DNA of 64,000 nucleotides from Panulirus ornatus (GCF_036320965.1 NC_092231.1:857697-921696), one strand, 5' to 3'. Positions 11,601-24,214 are shown, counted from the stretch's first letter. The notes: generated from the letters alone by a model not told the origin. Translations and numbers: made by a program.

Positions 11601-12190
11601 TCTGCGCTCCAGGCTCCCCCTCCCTCCTGCAGTCAACAGTGGGGCCAGCGGTGCCAGGACCGGCGGCCACCCTGAGCCAGGCATTAGCTGGGATATGTGC
11701 AATGGCTCATGAGGTCCTCTCGCTCGAGTACATGCATGCGCACGTCGAGTGGAAGAGGAGGAGGAGGAGGAGGATATAGGAGACGAAATGAAAAAATCAG
11801 AGGGAGAGGATGGAATGGGATGTGAAGTGAAAGGAAGGGAGGAGCAGGGAGAAGTAAGGGAGAGAAGGAAAGGAAGTACATAAGAAAAAAAGATAACAGG
11901 AGACCTGATAGTCCATGACGAAGTTGTCTTATGGTAGAAACAGAAAAGTAAAGCATGGGCCACCTCGTCGCCCACCACTCCCACCGACACTTCCGGCAAG
12001 ACAAAAGTTGTGAAGGATCATCGTGTGGTATGGAGACAGATACTGTCTGTCTTGCTAGTTTTATACAGAAGTGTGAACGAGAAATGTTCCTTACACTGAC
12101 TGTAGCATTTCTCTGGGAATGGAAACAAATATTAAACAAAAACTTTTCTTTTTTCTCCGTTAAACCACTGTATTTATTGATACATTACGG
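8641..12190. other. Long stretch without recognised genes
   Basis: I find no convincing exon, RNA gene or mobile element. Notable composition: a somewhat GC-richer part around 10080-10420, a (CCTA/CCTG)n-like run near 10922-10945, a pyrimidine-rich run at about 11150-11300 and 11500-11640, and a (GGA)n run near 11756-11775. Open frames of 100-150 residues at 11100-12140 follow the biased composition on both strands and lack domains. Intron or intergenic DNA fits best. Confidence 0.5.
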
Positions 12191-12194
12191 AAAC

Positions 12195-12300
12195 ACTTGT
12201 CGAATTGTGATTTAAAGATATTAATGGTCTTTACATTAATAACATCTGGTGGTATAGGACAGTGAATATTGTGCGGGATAGAGGATAGTGAAGATGAGGT
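12195..12300 (-). mobile_element. Possible LINE C-terminal fragment
   Basis: The stretch with ATTAATGGTCTTTACATTAA and AACATCTGGTGG resembles the minus-strand 3' coding region of CR1-type LINEs, where a conserved 'weak polar...W/L' segment follows the finger-like tail. The likeness is in style and word order only. I could not confirm the frame. Confidence 0.25.
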
Positions 12301-13510
12301 TGGTGGTGGCGGTTGATATTAAGGTGTGACTATTACCAAGTTTGTAGGCATTTGTGATTTTTAAGGTAGGGATGGAAGAGTCGGTGAACATAAGCAAGAG
12401 TGGAAAAAGGCAGTAGATACACCAAGGAACGCTAAGGATCCTGCTGGTTCATAAGGAACCTCAGCTGTGGTTGTAGGTGCTAATTCCTAGGAGTATTTGT
12501 CTGGCAACCTTGATATTAATCAAAAATGTATAAAACTGCCAAACATGTCTCGTACTGCATTACGGAAGTATGCTTTTGCATCAGGACATATCACCACCAC
12601 AACTGGATTACGTAGCATAACAACCATATGTTTACTATCCTAACACAGTCACACCGACACATTACCAAGATGAGAAAGTTGCGAGGGAAATTGCGATTAA
12701 AACTTGTACCCCAAAAGATGACGACCAAAAGTTAGAGTTGCCATTTACCACAAAAACCCTAAATCGGTCAAGCTTATCACGCTTAACAATACCAGTGTCC
12801 CATTGAACACTCTAACTATTTCTAATACAGTTCACAATACTGTTGTGTAACTGAGAGCTGCTCATCGTAAATGTTTACTCTATTTTACAAACTGGACGTA
12901 GCCTGGAGCAACGCATCATAACCTCATTAAAGAGGGAGGCCCCCAGCAGCACTGCTGGCGGAGGCATGTACGACACGTCCTGCAGGTGATATGAAGAATC
13001 TATCATGTGTTCTCATGGAGAAAAGAACACGTAAATATACGATGAACTTTTCATGTGTATTTGATATATACGTACGTACGTACTCACGTACTGAAAGAGG
13101 GAGGTATAGAATGAGGCTCAACGGAAAGTGAGAAGTAAAGAGTGAAGGAGAAGACCGGCATGATGAGAGAGACTGATCTTATCCAGATGTAGTTTGACAG
13201 GTTGATGTGTAAATAGGTTACTGACTCGACAGTTGGGCGAGAAGTTTAGTTTAAAGTTGAGTGAATGTGGGAGAAGGTAGGTGGAGGGGACAGAGTGTTG
13301 GAGAAGATGGGTAGAGGAGAGAGGATGATGGAGAAGACAGATGGAGACAATGTAGGAGAATTTAGGTTCAGGAGAGTGCGTGTCAAAATTGGAGGAAGGG
13401 ATTGAGTAAAGTTTGAGAAGAATCTAATGACCCTGGCATTACCTCCTCTTGCTACATAACACAAATACTGTCAGTGATCAGTGTGGAGGAGAAGCGGCGG
13501 TTGTGTACGA

Positions 13511-13513
<3 letters not shown>
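12301..13513. other. Unannotated stretch
   Basis: Contains a purine-rich degenerate repeat at about 13255-13380 (words like GGAGAAGATGGGTAGAGGAG). No gene was recognised. Confidence 0.5.

Positions 13514-13547
<34 letters not shown>
13514..13547. repeat. (GT)n microsatellite
   Basis: A perfect GT run of about 34 bp. Confidence 0.96.
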
Positions 13548-13550
<3 letters not shown>

Positions 13551-13694
13551 AGTTAGTTGCTCCATAAAATCCACGTAATATAGAATTTCATAGTTTAGGA
13601 AAATATTTTGACCATGTGATCTTTTCCTATGTTTGTTGGAGAGGAGTGTGTCCATCTTGCCTCAAATGGTAGTTTGGATGTTATAGTCTGGACC

Positions 13695-13790
13695 GGAGGA
13701 TGAATTACGTCACAGCAGAGCCGAGTTCTTATTGGCTGGTATTCTACTGCTGAAGTTCGGTTTTTCTAGCCAGAGTTGACGTCAGAGAAA
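13695..13790. promoter_or_regulatory. CRE/CCAAT-like motif cluster
   Basis: Within about 90 bp there are a TTACGTCA half-type CRE, an inverted CCAAT box (TTATTGGCTGG) and a full palindromic TGACGTCA. A (GA)n tract starts 70 bp further on. This combination occurs in animal promoters, but no transcript or exon could be placed nearby and such short motifs also occur by chance. Confidence 0.3.
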
Positions 13791-13861
13791 GGAGGAGGAG
13801 GAGAGGAGGAAAGTCAAGTGGTTGTTGGTTGATAGCAGGGTGAGGGGGGAGGGGTAGGTAG

Positions 13862-13863
<2 letters not shown>

Positions 13864-13931
<68 letters not shown>
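13864..13931. repeat. (GA)n microsatellite
   Basis: A perfect GA run of about 68 bp. Confidence 0.97.
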
Positions 13932-13934
<3 letters not shown>

Positions 13935-14086
13935 TTTCTGAGCACCTCAGGAAAGTTAAGAATGAAGAATCGTGTGAGTTACGTGTTATCAAGTGTTTTG
14001 TGTTAGGTGGGAGGAGTATATGTTTCTGGCCTGAATGTTGGTAAACTACGTGTGGGGAAGGCAGAAAGAACCGACAAAAACCTGGG

Positions 14087-14089
<3 letters not shown>

Positions 14090-14138
<49 letters not shown>
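14090..14138. repeat. (GA)n microsatellite
   Basis: A perfect GA run of about 49 bp, the second GA tract within 250 bp. Confidence 0.97.
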
Positions 14139-14140
<2 letters not shown>

Positions 14141-15369
14141 GGCTGGTGTCGGGGAGAGCGTGGTCAGGATAAGTGAGGATGGTGGCCACGGCTGATAGGG
14201 TGCACCGCAAAGTGAGAGTAATTGGCCAGTTAGCTAAGTGAGAGTGAGAGAGTGAGAGAGGACGTTAACCCCGCCGGTGTTAATGGCAACCAGTTAGCAA
14301 CGTAGGAAATTAAAATAGGGTCATGAATAGGGGTGTAATGGGAGTGAATGGCACCATGGAAGCGAACCTGACACAGTGGGCGTTAGGCATCGGGTGTGGG
14401 TAGGGTGTAATAATATTGGTGTGGTGGGTGGTGTAAACACTGGGCCACACTGTGTGGATCCATTAACCCAAGTAATGGAGGGAGATAATTGTGCTCTCCA
14501 TTACGACGGCCGAGTCGCAGTAATGGCGGATGGAGAATATGGAAGGATAAAGAAGATTTTTGTCAGTGTTGCGACACTGTATCAGGGTAGCACAGGGAAG
14601 CCCACAGTTTTTTCAACATTTTATTGTTTACGTTGAGTGTGTGGGTGCCTCCCGCGCGGCCATCCCTCTTAACTCCCACTGAAGCTAATCTCCTGGAAAG
14701 GGTGGGTGTGTGAGTGTTTGTGTGTGTGTGTTTGTGTGTGCGTGTGTGTGCGTGTGTTTACAGGACGGATGGATGTGTTTGTGTGGACAGGCTCTGGATG
14801 GTTGTGTTGTGGAGATACTTTTCAGCTATTTTAACATTTTTATAAGTGTGTGTGTGTTCGCTAGACGTGCACACAGTCTTGTATGTTGTTCTTGTCTCTA
14901 CAGTCATGTGTACAAGGTGTGGCTACGAGGAGAGGGTCCTGTAGAACTGTACACACACACTCCAGCTGAAATAATTTGGTTCAGAACCTTTATGGTCATG
15001 TGTGCGTTACCGTCATGGGAGATGCACATGTCATGCACGAGACTAAACAGCTGCTTTATCAAAGCTGAGGCCCAGCTCCAGACGCTGCTGTCATCTTGCA
15101 TATAAACGAAATATAAAAAGAACGCAGGACGTTTGATGTAGTAGATTTTTCACACTAATCCTCCAAGTGAAGGGAATCCACATATGCCATTAATCAGGAC
15201 AAGGAAATAAGTCAAGTACAAAGACTCTTCTAGCCTCACATTTGTTGTCCAGTCTTCGTATTCTCGCCTAAAATTTTCACATTCATTGTAGTACGTATAA
15301 CTACATGACACAACGACCTTGGTTCTAATACATCTGTTAGTATCACTTCCCCGGCCAGAGAATGGTGGT
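14139..15369. other. Unannotated stretch with imperfect GT repeat
   Basis: Holds an imperfect GT-rich run at about 14700-14760. A 131-residue open frame that starts there (14710-15105) has no recognised domain. No gene was supported. Confidence 0.45.
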
Positions 15370-15377
15370 GGCTGAGG

Positions 15378-15492
15378 AGGGGTCGGGGGAGGTGGTCAGG
15401 TCCAGGCATGATGGTGGCAGGGAAGGGGAGGTGGTCAGGTCCAGGCATGATGGTGGCAGGGAAGGGGTCGGGGGAGGTGGTCAAGTCCAGGT
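15378..15492. repeat. Minisatellite, about 40 bp, 3 copies
   Basis: Three copies of GGGAGGTGGTCAGGTCCAGG followed by CATGATGGTGGCAGG. Copies differ by presence of a GGGGTCGG insert. Confidence 0.88.
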
Positions 15493-16744
15493 TAGACGAC
15501 TGAGGTCGTAAGTCAGTGTAGGTCAACCTGGCCTGGCTGGGCCGGCTTGTGCTGCCGGGCCGCCAGGCTCACCTCTCGTTGATGGAAATGTGGGAGTCGT
15601 TTACACGGATATCGCCGAGGTATTTGACATATACGACCCCGGGGTTATAGGTCATAAAATGCGACAAGAAGACATAACCGGCAAAATTGGACGCAGGATA
15701 CTGAATTTCTTGACCAATACGTCCTACTTGGTCAGACGTAGTCAGCCGGCTGCTGTCGGAAGGTAGCGGAGAGAGGTGAACCCAGGTCGGAGGTGCTGCC
15801 TAGGTCAGAGAAACTACAGAAATTTGGTCTTAGTAAGCTTAGGTACGTACCTACGCTGAGGAAGGTCTGTAAGCTTCATGAATAAGAAATACGCAGGTAA
15901 GAATAGCAGTCGGGATTTATATGTAGGATTCTATTAAGTCTGGAGTTGGGAAAGTGAGAGTGAAGATAGAGCAAGTTACTTAAACACGTGAGCGTTCAGT
16001 CATTTTTACCTGGAAGTGATATTTCTGGCGTGGCGCTGCCTGCTCCACACACCCTCCTCCACTTATAGAATTACAGGTTTATGAAAATGGTGAAGGGAAG
16101 AGTGCTCACCAGGCAGAGAGTAGCACAGCTAGGGTGTGTGGGAGGAATCCTTCCTCTCCCTAGTCACCCTTGTAATATAATCTTCTCTGAGGTGTTTACG
16201 TGTTTGCTTGGAACATAGAGCTTACTGATTTTCATTGTCATGGAGCAGAACTGGCAAAGTTGGTTTTTTAAATCCTTTGATGGACGAAACACATCGAAGG
16301 AAATATTTGAGCAAAAAAATAACTGTCTGTCCAGTCCCCCTTCTTAATGCCGACCATGGACATTTTTTGGCCTCACTTACACTGAGAAAGACAGCAGATA
16401 AATATATAAAAGTCAAGAGCCCAATTTTCGTCGACAGAAACAGCAGTTGAAAAAAAAGATGAAGAATAAGAAATGAAAATATGAAATGTTAACTTTGAAA
16501 TTGCCACGAAATGACGACTGAGGCGAAGCAGTTGATCCATCTCTCCTCCAGAGTGAGACGGTGACAGCAGTAGCAAGAACCTTACTGGCGGGAAACTTGT
16601 GAACTGTACAACATTATTTGCGATGGATGGGAAAAGTTGCACTTGTTGGTCCTACAGCCACCGGGTTTTAGTAAAGTCAAGCATAAGTTGTTCTCTGTGT
16701 TGCTTGTGGTGGTCAGCTTGACTCACACGGTGGATCTGAGCCAC
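15493..16744. other. Unannotated stretch
   Basis: No gene or repeat was recognised. Overlapping open frames on both strands at 16222-16640 lack any family likeness. Confidence 0.45.
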
Positions 16745-16845
16745 TGATCACGATGGTTAAGACCCTTAAGCATGACGGTGTGACACTTGTAATGGCCTGT
16801 AAGCTAAACCCCTAACATTCAGGTCAAAGGTCAGGCCAAGGGTAG
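16745..16845 (+). repeat. 'ACGGTACGAC' dispersed repeat, copy 3
   Basis: Diverged units TCACGATGGTTAAGACCCTT and GCATGACGGTGTGACACTTG at 21-bp spacing, followed by the GACCT-type flank AGGTCAAAGGTCAGGCCAAG. Confidence 0.65.
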
Positions 16846-18216
16846 TACTGTTGTACTCCAGAGACTAGAATCAGAACTCCAGTACGTAACAGGAAACACG
16901 TACTGTTTTAGTTGTCCGTGATTTAAGGTATATTTAGACTGAAAACAGATAGGGAGACCTTCTTGATGCCGGCAACCTTACTACACCGTGAGAACCGAGA
17001 CACGGACCTCGGCAGTGCAAAGACATGAAGCTTTAGTGGTAGTGATTCCCAGCAGATGGTAGGTGAGAGCAGCGAGGGGGTTCGTGGTGTGACTCTGAGA
17101 AGTTCCTGTAATAAGGAACATAAACACATTAGTGTTAATATTGGAGAGGATGAGTAACACGTATTTGCCTGTGTCGTTAAGTAATGTCATAAAAAGTAAT
17201 GTTCATTCTGATTCAAAGTATCATTCCGAGCGATGCCAAGATTTTCAATGTACGGCGGTGGAGCACAAACAGCTGTAAGAGGCTGGGAACCACTGCTGTA
17301 CTCCATCCCACACCATGTCGATACACAGCCTCACAGCGGGTGACACAGGCAGAGCAACAGAGACATTTAACAGCCTCCGGAGCCTCGCTAATGGGAGAGG
17401 CTGGTGAAGGCGAGGATAAATTACCGTGTTTACCTCCGCAAGTGGAAGCGGAATGTTCAGATGAAACAACATGAACTTCAGAGTATAGACGGGGAATTAA
17501 ATACCCGGTGACTGATAGTGTATGGTAGTTAACATTAAGGATCACCAGCTGGGAACAAGCCACACAATTATTCTAAGATATATGTATCGTAGGATGGAAC
17601 CTATTATCGTAATGTAAAAGCTAGGCAAAACATTTTTCCTCATTCCACCACTAATACGAGAGGCAGAAGAGTAACCTCAGTTCCAGATGCGAAGGAGGAT
17701 GCTCGAATTATTGATAAGACGTGAACAACACACATCTACGAAGGAATCTTATATGTCAGTCAGTACAAGTAGCCGTAAAACTACCGGTGAGAAAAATAAA
17801 GTAGTTTTTCACCCACACCATTGCACATGGCGAACACAATTTGCATAAGGAGAACGAACCAATTACGAAAGGGACATATGTTTCTCACAATAACATCCTG
17901 TTACCGAAGACTGTGGCAATTTTGTAGAACAAATCCAAAGATAGAAATCTCACTAAATTATGCTATATAAGCGACGTGATGAAAGTGATGCCCTGTATAG
18001 TGAAGATGGACGTTATGCATTGCTGTTACCCCTGGACGGCTGGTGTTACCTATATTATCATTAAGTTTCTAAGACTTTTACCTGACCATTTGAATGAAGA
18101 AAACGCTTTCATCAAGAATAAACTAGCAGATGTTTTGAAATAAGTAAAAGATTCCAAACAGGCACAAACAGATCTACTGCCTATATCTTAGTGAAATATT
18201 TCAAGTTAAACTTGTG

Positions 18217-18219
<3 letters not shown>
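16846..18219. other. Unannotated stretch
   Basis: No feature was recognised. Confidence 0.5.
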
Positions 18220-18301
<82 letters not shown>

Positions 18302-18315
18302 CCCCCCCCCCCCCC
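18220..18315. repeat. (CT)n microsatellite joined to poly-C
   Basis: About 80 bp of perfect CT run directly into about 17 C residues. Confidence 0.97.
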
Positions 18316-18769
18316 GAGAACGAAACAAGATCAGTGTCACCTCTACATTAAGCTAGCCTTAAGCAGCGTAGCTTGTATGGAAATGTAAGGCATATTAAAT
18401 GCAAAGTGTGCGGGCTGAGATAAGGGATCACGCCAGAACACTGACACTGCTTGTGAAGATTGTCAATATTTAGAGCTGTGTTTGAACAAGTGGTGTCAGA
18501 GGTGGCAGAACACCTTATGTTAATAGTACGATACTTAAGATTTTATTTTATCCAGTTTTCGGATCAAGCAGATGAATCTTTTTATATGAAAAGACTATAA
18601 GCTTATATGATGAACTATCATTTTCATATATCGGTTATAAGCATCTTGCCAGTAGGGTCTGACAAAGGCCTTTTGTGACCTCTGTAATCCTTGTGCGCTA
18701 CCGCTCACAATGTAAGCATGGGAGGCACAATAAATTAGCCGATGTTGGCGGCAAAATTGAATTGAATTG

Positions 18770-18970
18770 CAAGGGTTGGGTAAATTGGATGTGGCAGGGT
18801 GTGGGTGGTGGGGCTGTGGTTGAGTGGAAGTGGTTAGGCTGTTGCGGAATGAGGGTGGTTGGAGCTGTGGTACAGTGGATGTGGTGAGGACTCTGGTGGA
18901 ATGAGGATGGGACGGACTGTAGTGGAGCTGTGGTTGAGGGCTGTGGTAGGGTAAAGGTGGTGGGAACCGT
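18770..18970. repeat. Degenerate G/T-rich minisatellite
   Basis: Words GGAATGAGGGTGGTTGGAG and GCTGTGGTTGAG recur every 27-35 bp. The same words build the array at 21950-22150, so the two are probably related. Confidence 0.65.
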
Positions 18971-19019
18971 TATTACCCATATATTATTACCTGTCATAGA
19001 GTACGGGAAGGGAGTTTAC

Positions 19020-20520
19020 ACTCGTACTGTTCTGCCTTTTATCTCGATTTTTATTTCATATAATGTTTCAAATTCTCCGTTGGCAGTCGCAGTTACTCCC
19101 TCTTGGCTTACTTCTATGAGTCAACAGCTCTTTTGCTGGAGAAACGATTTTTCAAGTCTTTCCATACATACTTCTTGCTTAAGTTCCATTGTGCTCTCTG
19201 GTTCTGAATCCTTTTCTAGCACCAGAGGACTGAACCAAATGAACGTCATCATGGCCCCATGAAACTTTGTATGTAGTTATTATAGTTATCCTTATTATCC
19301 TATCCCTATAGATGAGGAAACTGAGAGCTCTCCTCCTCTTTTCGTTGCTCATTTCATTAATTTCTTATACCATTCATGTTTCTTATTTCCTCTATGGGTC
19401 TTCAACCTTATTGTTGCTAAGGGCAAACGTCTGTCTGTCTCGAAGGACAACTCACCGACCATATACCTTACTTGGTAGCGATTTTCACATAGACCAAGAG
19501 ACCAAGATAATTTGCTTCCCTCGCGATTCTCCTCGCATGTTGTTCTGGAAACATGTAAGATGTGATGTCAGTTCTCAGTCCCTCTCAGCAGCACGGTCTG
19601 GTACTCGCCGTCTGGTGTGTTTCAACCCTTCTCAGTTCGCATGACGTCACATTTTCCTGGGTTAGATTTCATTACATATTCGTTAGGCCTCTTTGCAGTA
19701 TCTAGCGATACCTTTTCCTAAGCACTTTTTCCATAATATTTACATCAGGGACAAATATATTTAAGAAATTAATTACCGCGTTTGGCAAGTGACTTACATA
19801 GCTGAGAAATAGCAATGGCCCAAGCCGTACCACCACCACTAGGGGACACCACTTATCATTCTCGCCCATTTTCATGAAAATAAGCTACACTGACAAAGGT
19901 TGTCTGTTTCTTCTGTTTCTCCCAGTTGGGTAGTCCTTCTCTGACCCCCAGCTTGAACGTTTAGGCTTTATCGTCTGTCATCTGTAAGGGATGATAACAA
20001 AGGCCTTCTGGCAGTCCAAGAATGTACAGACCATCTGTGCTAGTCCTTTTCTCTAATACGTGTCTTACTCGGTCATAATAGTCCATTAGATCCGTCGCTC
20101 ACGTTATTCTTTTGAATGTTTATGCCTCCTATTTAAGTAGCTTGCCCTGGTGAGGTATTATTCTACTTGTTTCCTGATTATTTGATCTAATATCCAGCAA
20201 GTTATTCTCAACAAGAATACTGACCTGTAATTCAGGGCCTCTTCTCTGTCACTTGTTTTCACTGCTGGTGTTACCTTAAGTCACTTCCGTTCTGTTGGAA
20301 GATTTTGTTCCAGTAGGAACATTACATTCGTCACCAGTGGCTTACCAGCAGTCTTCGCGCACCAGATGGGTGCAATTAGTGCGGTTTTTTGCGAGTCTGG
20401 CTCATTCAAGAGCTTCTTCACTTCGCTGGATTTATTTCTCAGTTTTCTCAGTTATCAACCCCTTTCCAGGCTGGAAGTATTGCTACCTTTAGGTCTTCGG
20501 GCGTAAATACACGCTGAAAC
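19020..20520 (-). mobile_element. Decayed LINE reverse transcriptase, minus strand
   Basis: Read on the minus strand from about 20515 downwards, with frame changes, the landmarks come in LINE order: TPEDLKVAI, DREEALNYRSVFLL, ILDQIIRKQVE, LMDYYDRVRHVLEKR, LYILGLP (palm motif region), YPTGRNRRN and LGPLLFLSYVSHLP. A decayed catalytic box follows near 19741-19760, IFVPDVNIM in place of an FADD-type box. Then come relics of the C-terminal part down to about 19020, less surely. The box has lost one catalytic aspartate, and many stops interrupt the frame. The 5' endonuclease part was not found. It belongs to the same broad superfamily as the relic at 7590-8640. Confidence 0.85.
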
Positions 20521-21161
20521 TGTGTTTGTCTGCTCCATTGATTATGTCTTCATCCGTGTCACTCACTTTTCCTACAGTTTTGCGTAATCAGATGATATTT
20601 ACTGTTAGTTTGTCCCTTCAGTTTCTAAAGGCACTTATGGCGCCCTGTGGTGCTTCCCTAAAGCTGCAGTTCTGGATGATGATAACTTTGCCAGCGCTAG
20701 GCGTGGTTTCCTCCCTGGCATCATGCGTGTTGTATCTTTATGATCGATATCAGAAAGTTGTTTTGGTTCTCCTGTTTTTCAAGAAGGTTTGTACAATTGT
20801 GGAATTGACGAAGAGACTTTTGTGAATTACTATTTTTCCTAGACTGATGACTGAAATGTCTGCTGTTTACTATTACCTGTTGGACTGTTAATGGTTTCTC
20901 TCACCATTAAGACTAGTGCTCCCCGCCCTCTGTCCTCTCTGTCTCTCTTTCTTGCTATATGTCTGTGGATAACTATATATTGCTTAACATCTCCACTTTG
21001 CCCATGATGTCACCAATACATTTACATATACACGTTTTAGCCCACCCGTTCTTGTGTTGATTCCTCCAGATAATTATCATGGGAATGTGATTCTCGTGCC
21101 TGCTTATTTTCGAGTTTCTTGACTACTGTAATTTATTTCTAAATTTATATCATTCCTCCTT

Positions 21162-21163
<2 letters not shown>
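20521..21163. other. Unannotated stretch
   Basis: May hold more of the 5' part of the minus-strand LINE, but no motif was convincing. Confidence 0.4.

Positions 21164-21233
<70 letters not shown>
21164..21233. repeat. (TA)n microsatellite
   Basis: A perfect TA run of about 70 bp. Confidence 0.97.
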
Positions 21234-21236
<3 letters not shown>

Positions 21237-21304
21237 AATGTCCTACTATCTTCTTTGTTAAACTAATTTAAGACTTCTTTACTCTTTTCCTCATGTTAAG
21301 CAGG

Positions 21305-21319
21305 CGCCCCCCCCCCCCA
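21305..21319. repeat. Poly-C tract
   Basis: About 14 consecutive C residues. Confidence 0.9.
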
Positions 21320-21945
21320 CTCAGTTTCTCCCTACCCTCCTGCTCTTATCTGTCCTCATTATATTCATACCTGAAGCGTCTAGTATGTCCACGATTTAAT
21401 TTCCTTCTATTTCCTGTCCATCCTAGATTCAATATGACTCCCTTGTAGACCAACTGGTGGTGTGGGGATGACGAGTGCATGGGAACTGGACACTGAACGG
21501 AGGTAGATAACAGAAGACCCAATGGTCTATGAAGAGATTACCAGCTAGAGACACTGATGTTATCTCACATTCCCAATCTTTATAGCTGGAGACAAGATGG
21601 TATATGAGAAGGTATCTCCCCCACTTCTGGTGCATCCACCGTCAAGGTAAACACCTTTGAAAGAACACCATGTAGTACAGAGAGAACGTACTGACCTAGT
21701 AACTATTTGCGACACGCTGAATGAACACCACATTTTGATCACAATACAGCCTCGCATCACTGAACCTAAGGTTTATCATTCACTGAGGATGAATAACATC
21801 AACGGTTTTGTTTAGATGTGTTTTGAACGTGTAGACTGTCATTCCTTTGAAAACGTATGGTGTTATTTTGATCCGATGTTCTATAACTCTGCTACTGAAT
21901 ATACAGATGCCCACATCTGTATTGTGTCTCTTGATGAAGTGGAGT
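21320..21945. other. Unannotated stretch
   Basis: No feature was recognised. Confidence 0.5.
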
Positions 21946-22150
21946 GAGGGATGGAAATGGATGAGGTTGGTGAGAAATCCGGTGGAGTGAGGATGATGAG
22001 GGCTGTAGTGAGGTGAGAGTAGTGAGGGCTGTGGTGGACTGAGGGTTGTGAAAACCGCTGTAGAATGAAAGTGATGAGGGTTGTGGTTGAGTGCGAATAG
22101 TGAGAGCTGTTGTGGAGTGAGGGTCGTGAAGGTTGTGGTGGGATAAGGAT
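21946..22150. repeat. Degenerate G/T-rich minisatellite
   Basis: About seven diverged copies of a 27-31 bp unit with GGAGTGAGG and GAGGGCTGTGGTGG words, shared with 18770-18970. Minus-strand frames across it are rich in His, Thr and Ser because of the repeat. Confidence 0.75.
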
Positions 22151-23670
22151 GGGACTGCGTTGAGTTCATGCAATATCTGTGTAGAGAAATTTTGCACTGA
22201 CGTAAAAGTTAGTTGATCTTTCTTTAATACTCATTCTTAAGTTTCTAATCTGATTGTTATTTTCAAGTTGAAATTTATTAGTTCATGTTGTTGTTATGAA
22301 GTTTAAAGAACTGTTAGACGAATAAGGTGAAGGCGCACTTCTGGCCTTGGCTGGAACACACATGAAGGGAGAGCTTAGCAAAAGTATTGTCTCTGGATCA
22401 GTAAAGAAGGAAAGTTGTTAAAGTGTTGTCGCTTAGTGAGAGGAAGAAACCAAGTTTCCGTGTTTGTTATAGAAAATGTCTGAAGAAAGGTTCTCTGTGG
22501 AGTTGCCTGTGACAAATGATGAGTTTCAACGACTCTGTTTCGAGTTCACAGATGAATCCTTCCTCCTCACATCCACTCATTAAGGTGGCAGACGTCCGAG
22601 AAGTTGCAAGTTTTCTGGAATGCTGGACGTCGACCGAGACCAGAGTGTGGCACGACCATTGACTAGACCAGCACCACTATAAGTAAACATCGTGCCTCTA
22701 CCCATCTTAGATAACACTGTTAACAATCAGTCTTATAATCCATCTGATTGATTTGTGCCGGGATCTCCGGCAGCTGTAATGTGCACCTCATCTTCTATAA
22801 TTCATTTGTAAACAGAAAACCAATGTATCTCCTTCCCGTCTTGTCTACTCTTGCATTATAGACCTGATTGATATCGGTGTTATCTAAGTCTCTCGTGGCC
22901 ATTGAAAAACACATCTTGTCCCCTACATCACCTTGGACATCAGTAATATAAACATAGGAAAGTGAGTACTAGGAAGACTCTGGTTGATACCGTGGTACAA
23001 TAACTACAACAATGATCCTCACTAGTTAGTTAAGGGTCATATTATACCACTGGTAGTCAAGTCTTGAATTGTGCGAAGAACAGAAAGACTTGGCAGAGCG
23101 ACAGCCTCCATAGAACGTCTTGTTCACTGGATGACGGAATGTGTTTATCTCTGGCCAGGATGGTGGTAGACCAGTGAGATCCCGTGGGTTTATCCTTGCC
23201 GTTATTTGCGTGTTGTTTTAACTCGCCATTAAGTTGATCATTGTAGAAATCAGGAAAAATTTTCGCTTAGACAAATCCAAAAATAAAGTTTGCGTAGGTA
23301 TTGATGGGCGTAATCAAACAATTTAGTCAACTTTAAGTTTGAAACTGTTAATTGAGCATTAATTTAAGATATGTACTCTCCAGTATGGATTTCCATTATC
23401 AAATATACTGACTTCCAGTGTCAAAAACCATATGTAATAGACATTATCAATATTTTTCCCGCTAACATTTTACCTCGGCATTCCTCATTTTCCAGTCATG
23501 TTAATTATTGTGGTAACGGAGCTCAAGTATGCTAAGCTGTAATCCTCGATGCTAGCATTATTAGCCACATTTATCATCATCAGATATTATTTGTGAACCG
23601 ATATAACTCCTATAAACAACCTCATTGAGCAGCAGGACATTGCATATTGGCTCCAGATCTACATGTGTGA
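22151..23670. other. Unannotated stretch
   Basis: No gene, RNA or repeat was recognised in about 1.5 kb. Confidence 0.5.
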
Positions 23671-23671
23671 A

Positions 23672-23812
23672 GGGTGTGTGGTGCTGGGGAGAGCGTGGGG
23701 AGGGTGTGTGGTGCTGGGGAGAGTGTGGGGAGAGTATGTGATGCTGGGGAGAGTGTAGGGAGGGTGTGTAGTGCTGGGGAGAGTGTGGGGAGGGTGTGTG
23801 GTGTGGGGAGTG
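23672..23812. repeat. 30-bp minisatellite, about 5 copies
   Basis: Copies of GTGTGTGGTGCTGGGGAGAG followed by a GTGTGGGGAGG-type end. The period is a multiple of three, so it reads as a decapeptide repeat (VCGAGESVGR) on plus. Probably non-coding. Confidence 0.93.
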
Positions 23813-24214
23813 TATTTTATAACCTGTGTAGCTTCGTGAAGAGAGCTGTGTTCCTCTGGGGTCCTGCTTCTTGAACATTTGTTGTTATAGATTTTTAATA
23901 CATTGTCGGTCACATTTCCTCCCTCTCGGGTCAACCTTCTCCCTCAGTCCACAACTCTTGCTGGAATGATATTTCCTCACGTCCCGTTCAGCCTTCTTAC
24001 CCAACTTCCAGCTGTGCCGCTTGGTTCTGGACTCCCTTCCGTTATCAAAGAAATGTTCTCTTAACGTTTTCATGACCTTTCAGGAGTATATATGTAGATA
24101 TCATGTCTTCCTTATTCTTCTCTCTTCTAAGGTGGGCAGATGAATGGTTTTGCTCCTGTCTTTGTAGCTCATTTCACACAAGTCGCAGCCATTTATGTTG
24201 AATTCCTTTGTGTG

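Noticed and set aside
11096..12139. Overlapping open frames of 66-151 residues on both strands as a gene
   Set aside because: They follow C/T- or G/A-rich composition, overlap each other in several frames, and show no motif, signal peptide or splice pattern.
16222..16642. Small open frames on both strands as possible exons
   Set aside because: No family likeness, and each frame is mirrored by one on the other strand. Not enough to claim a gene.
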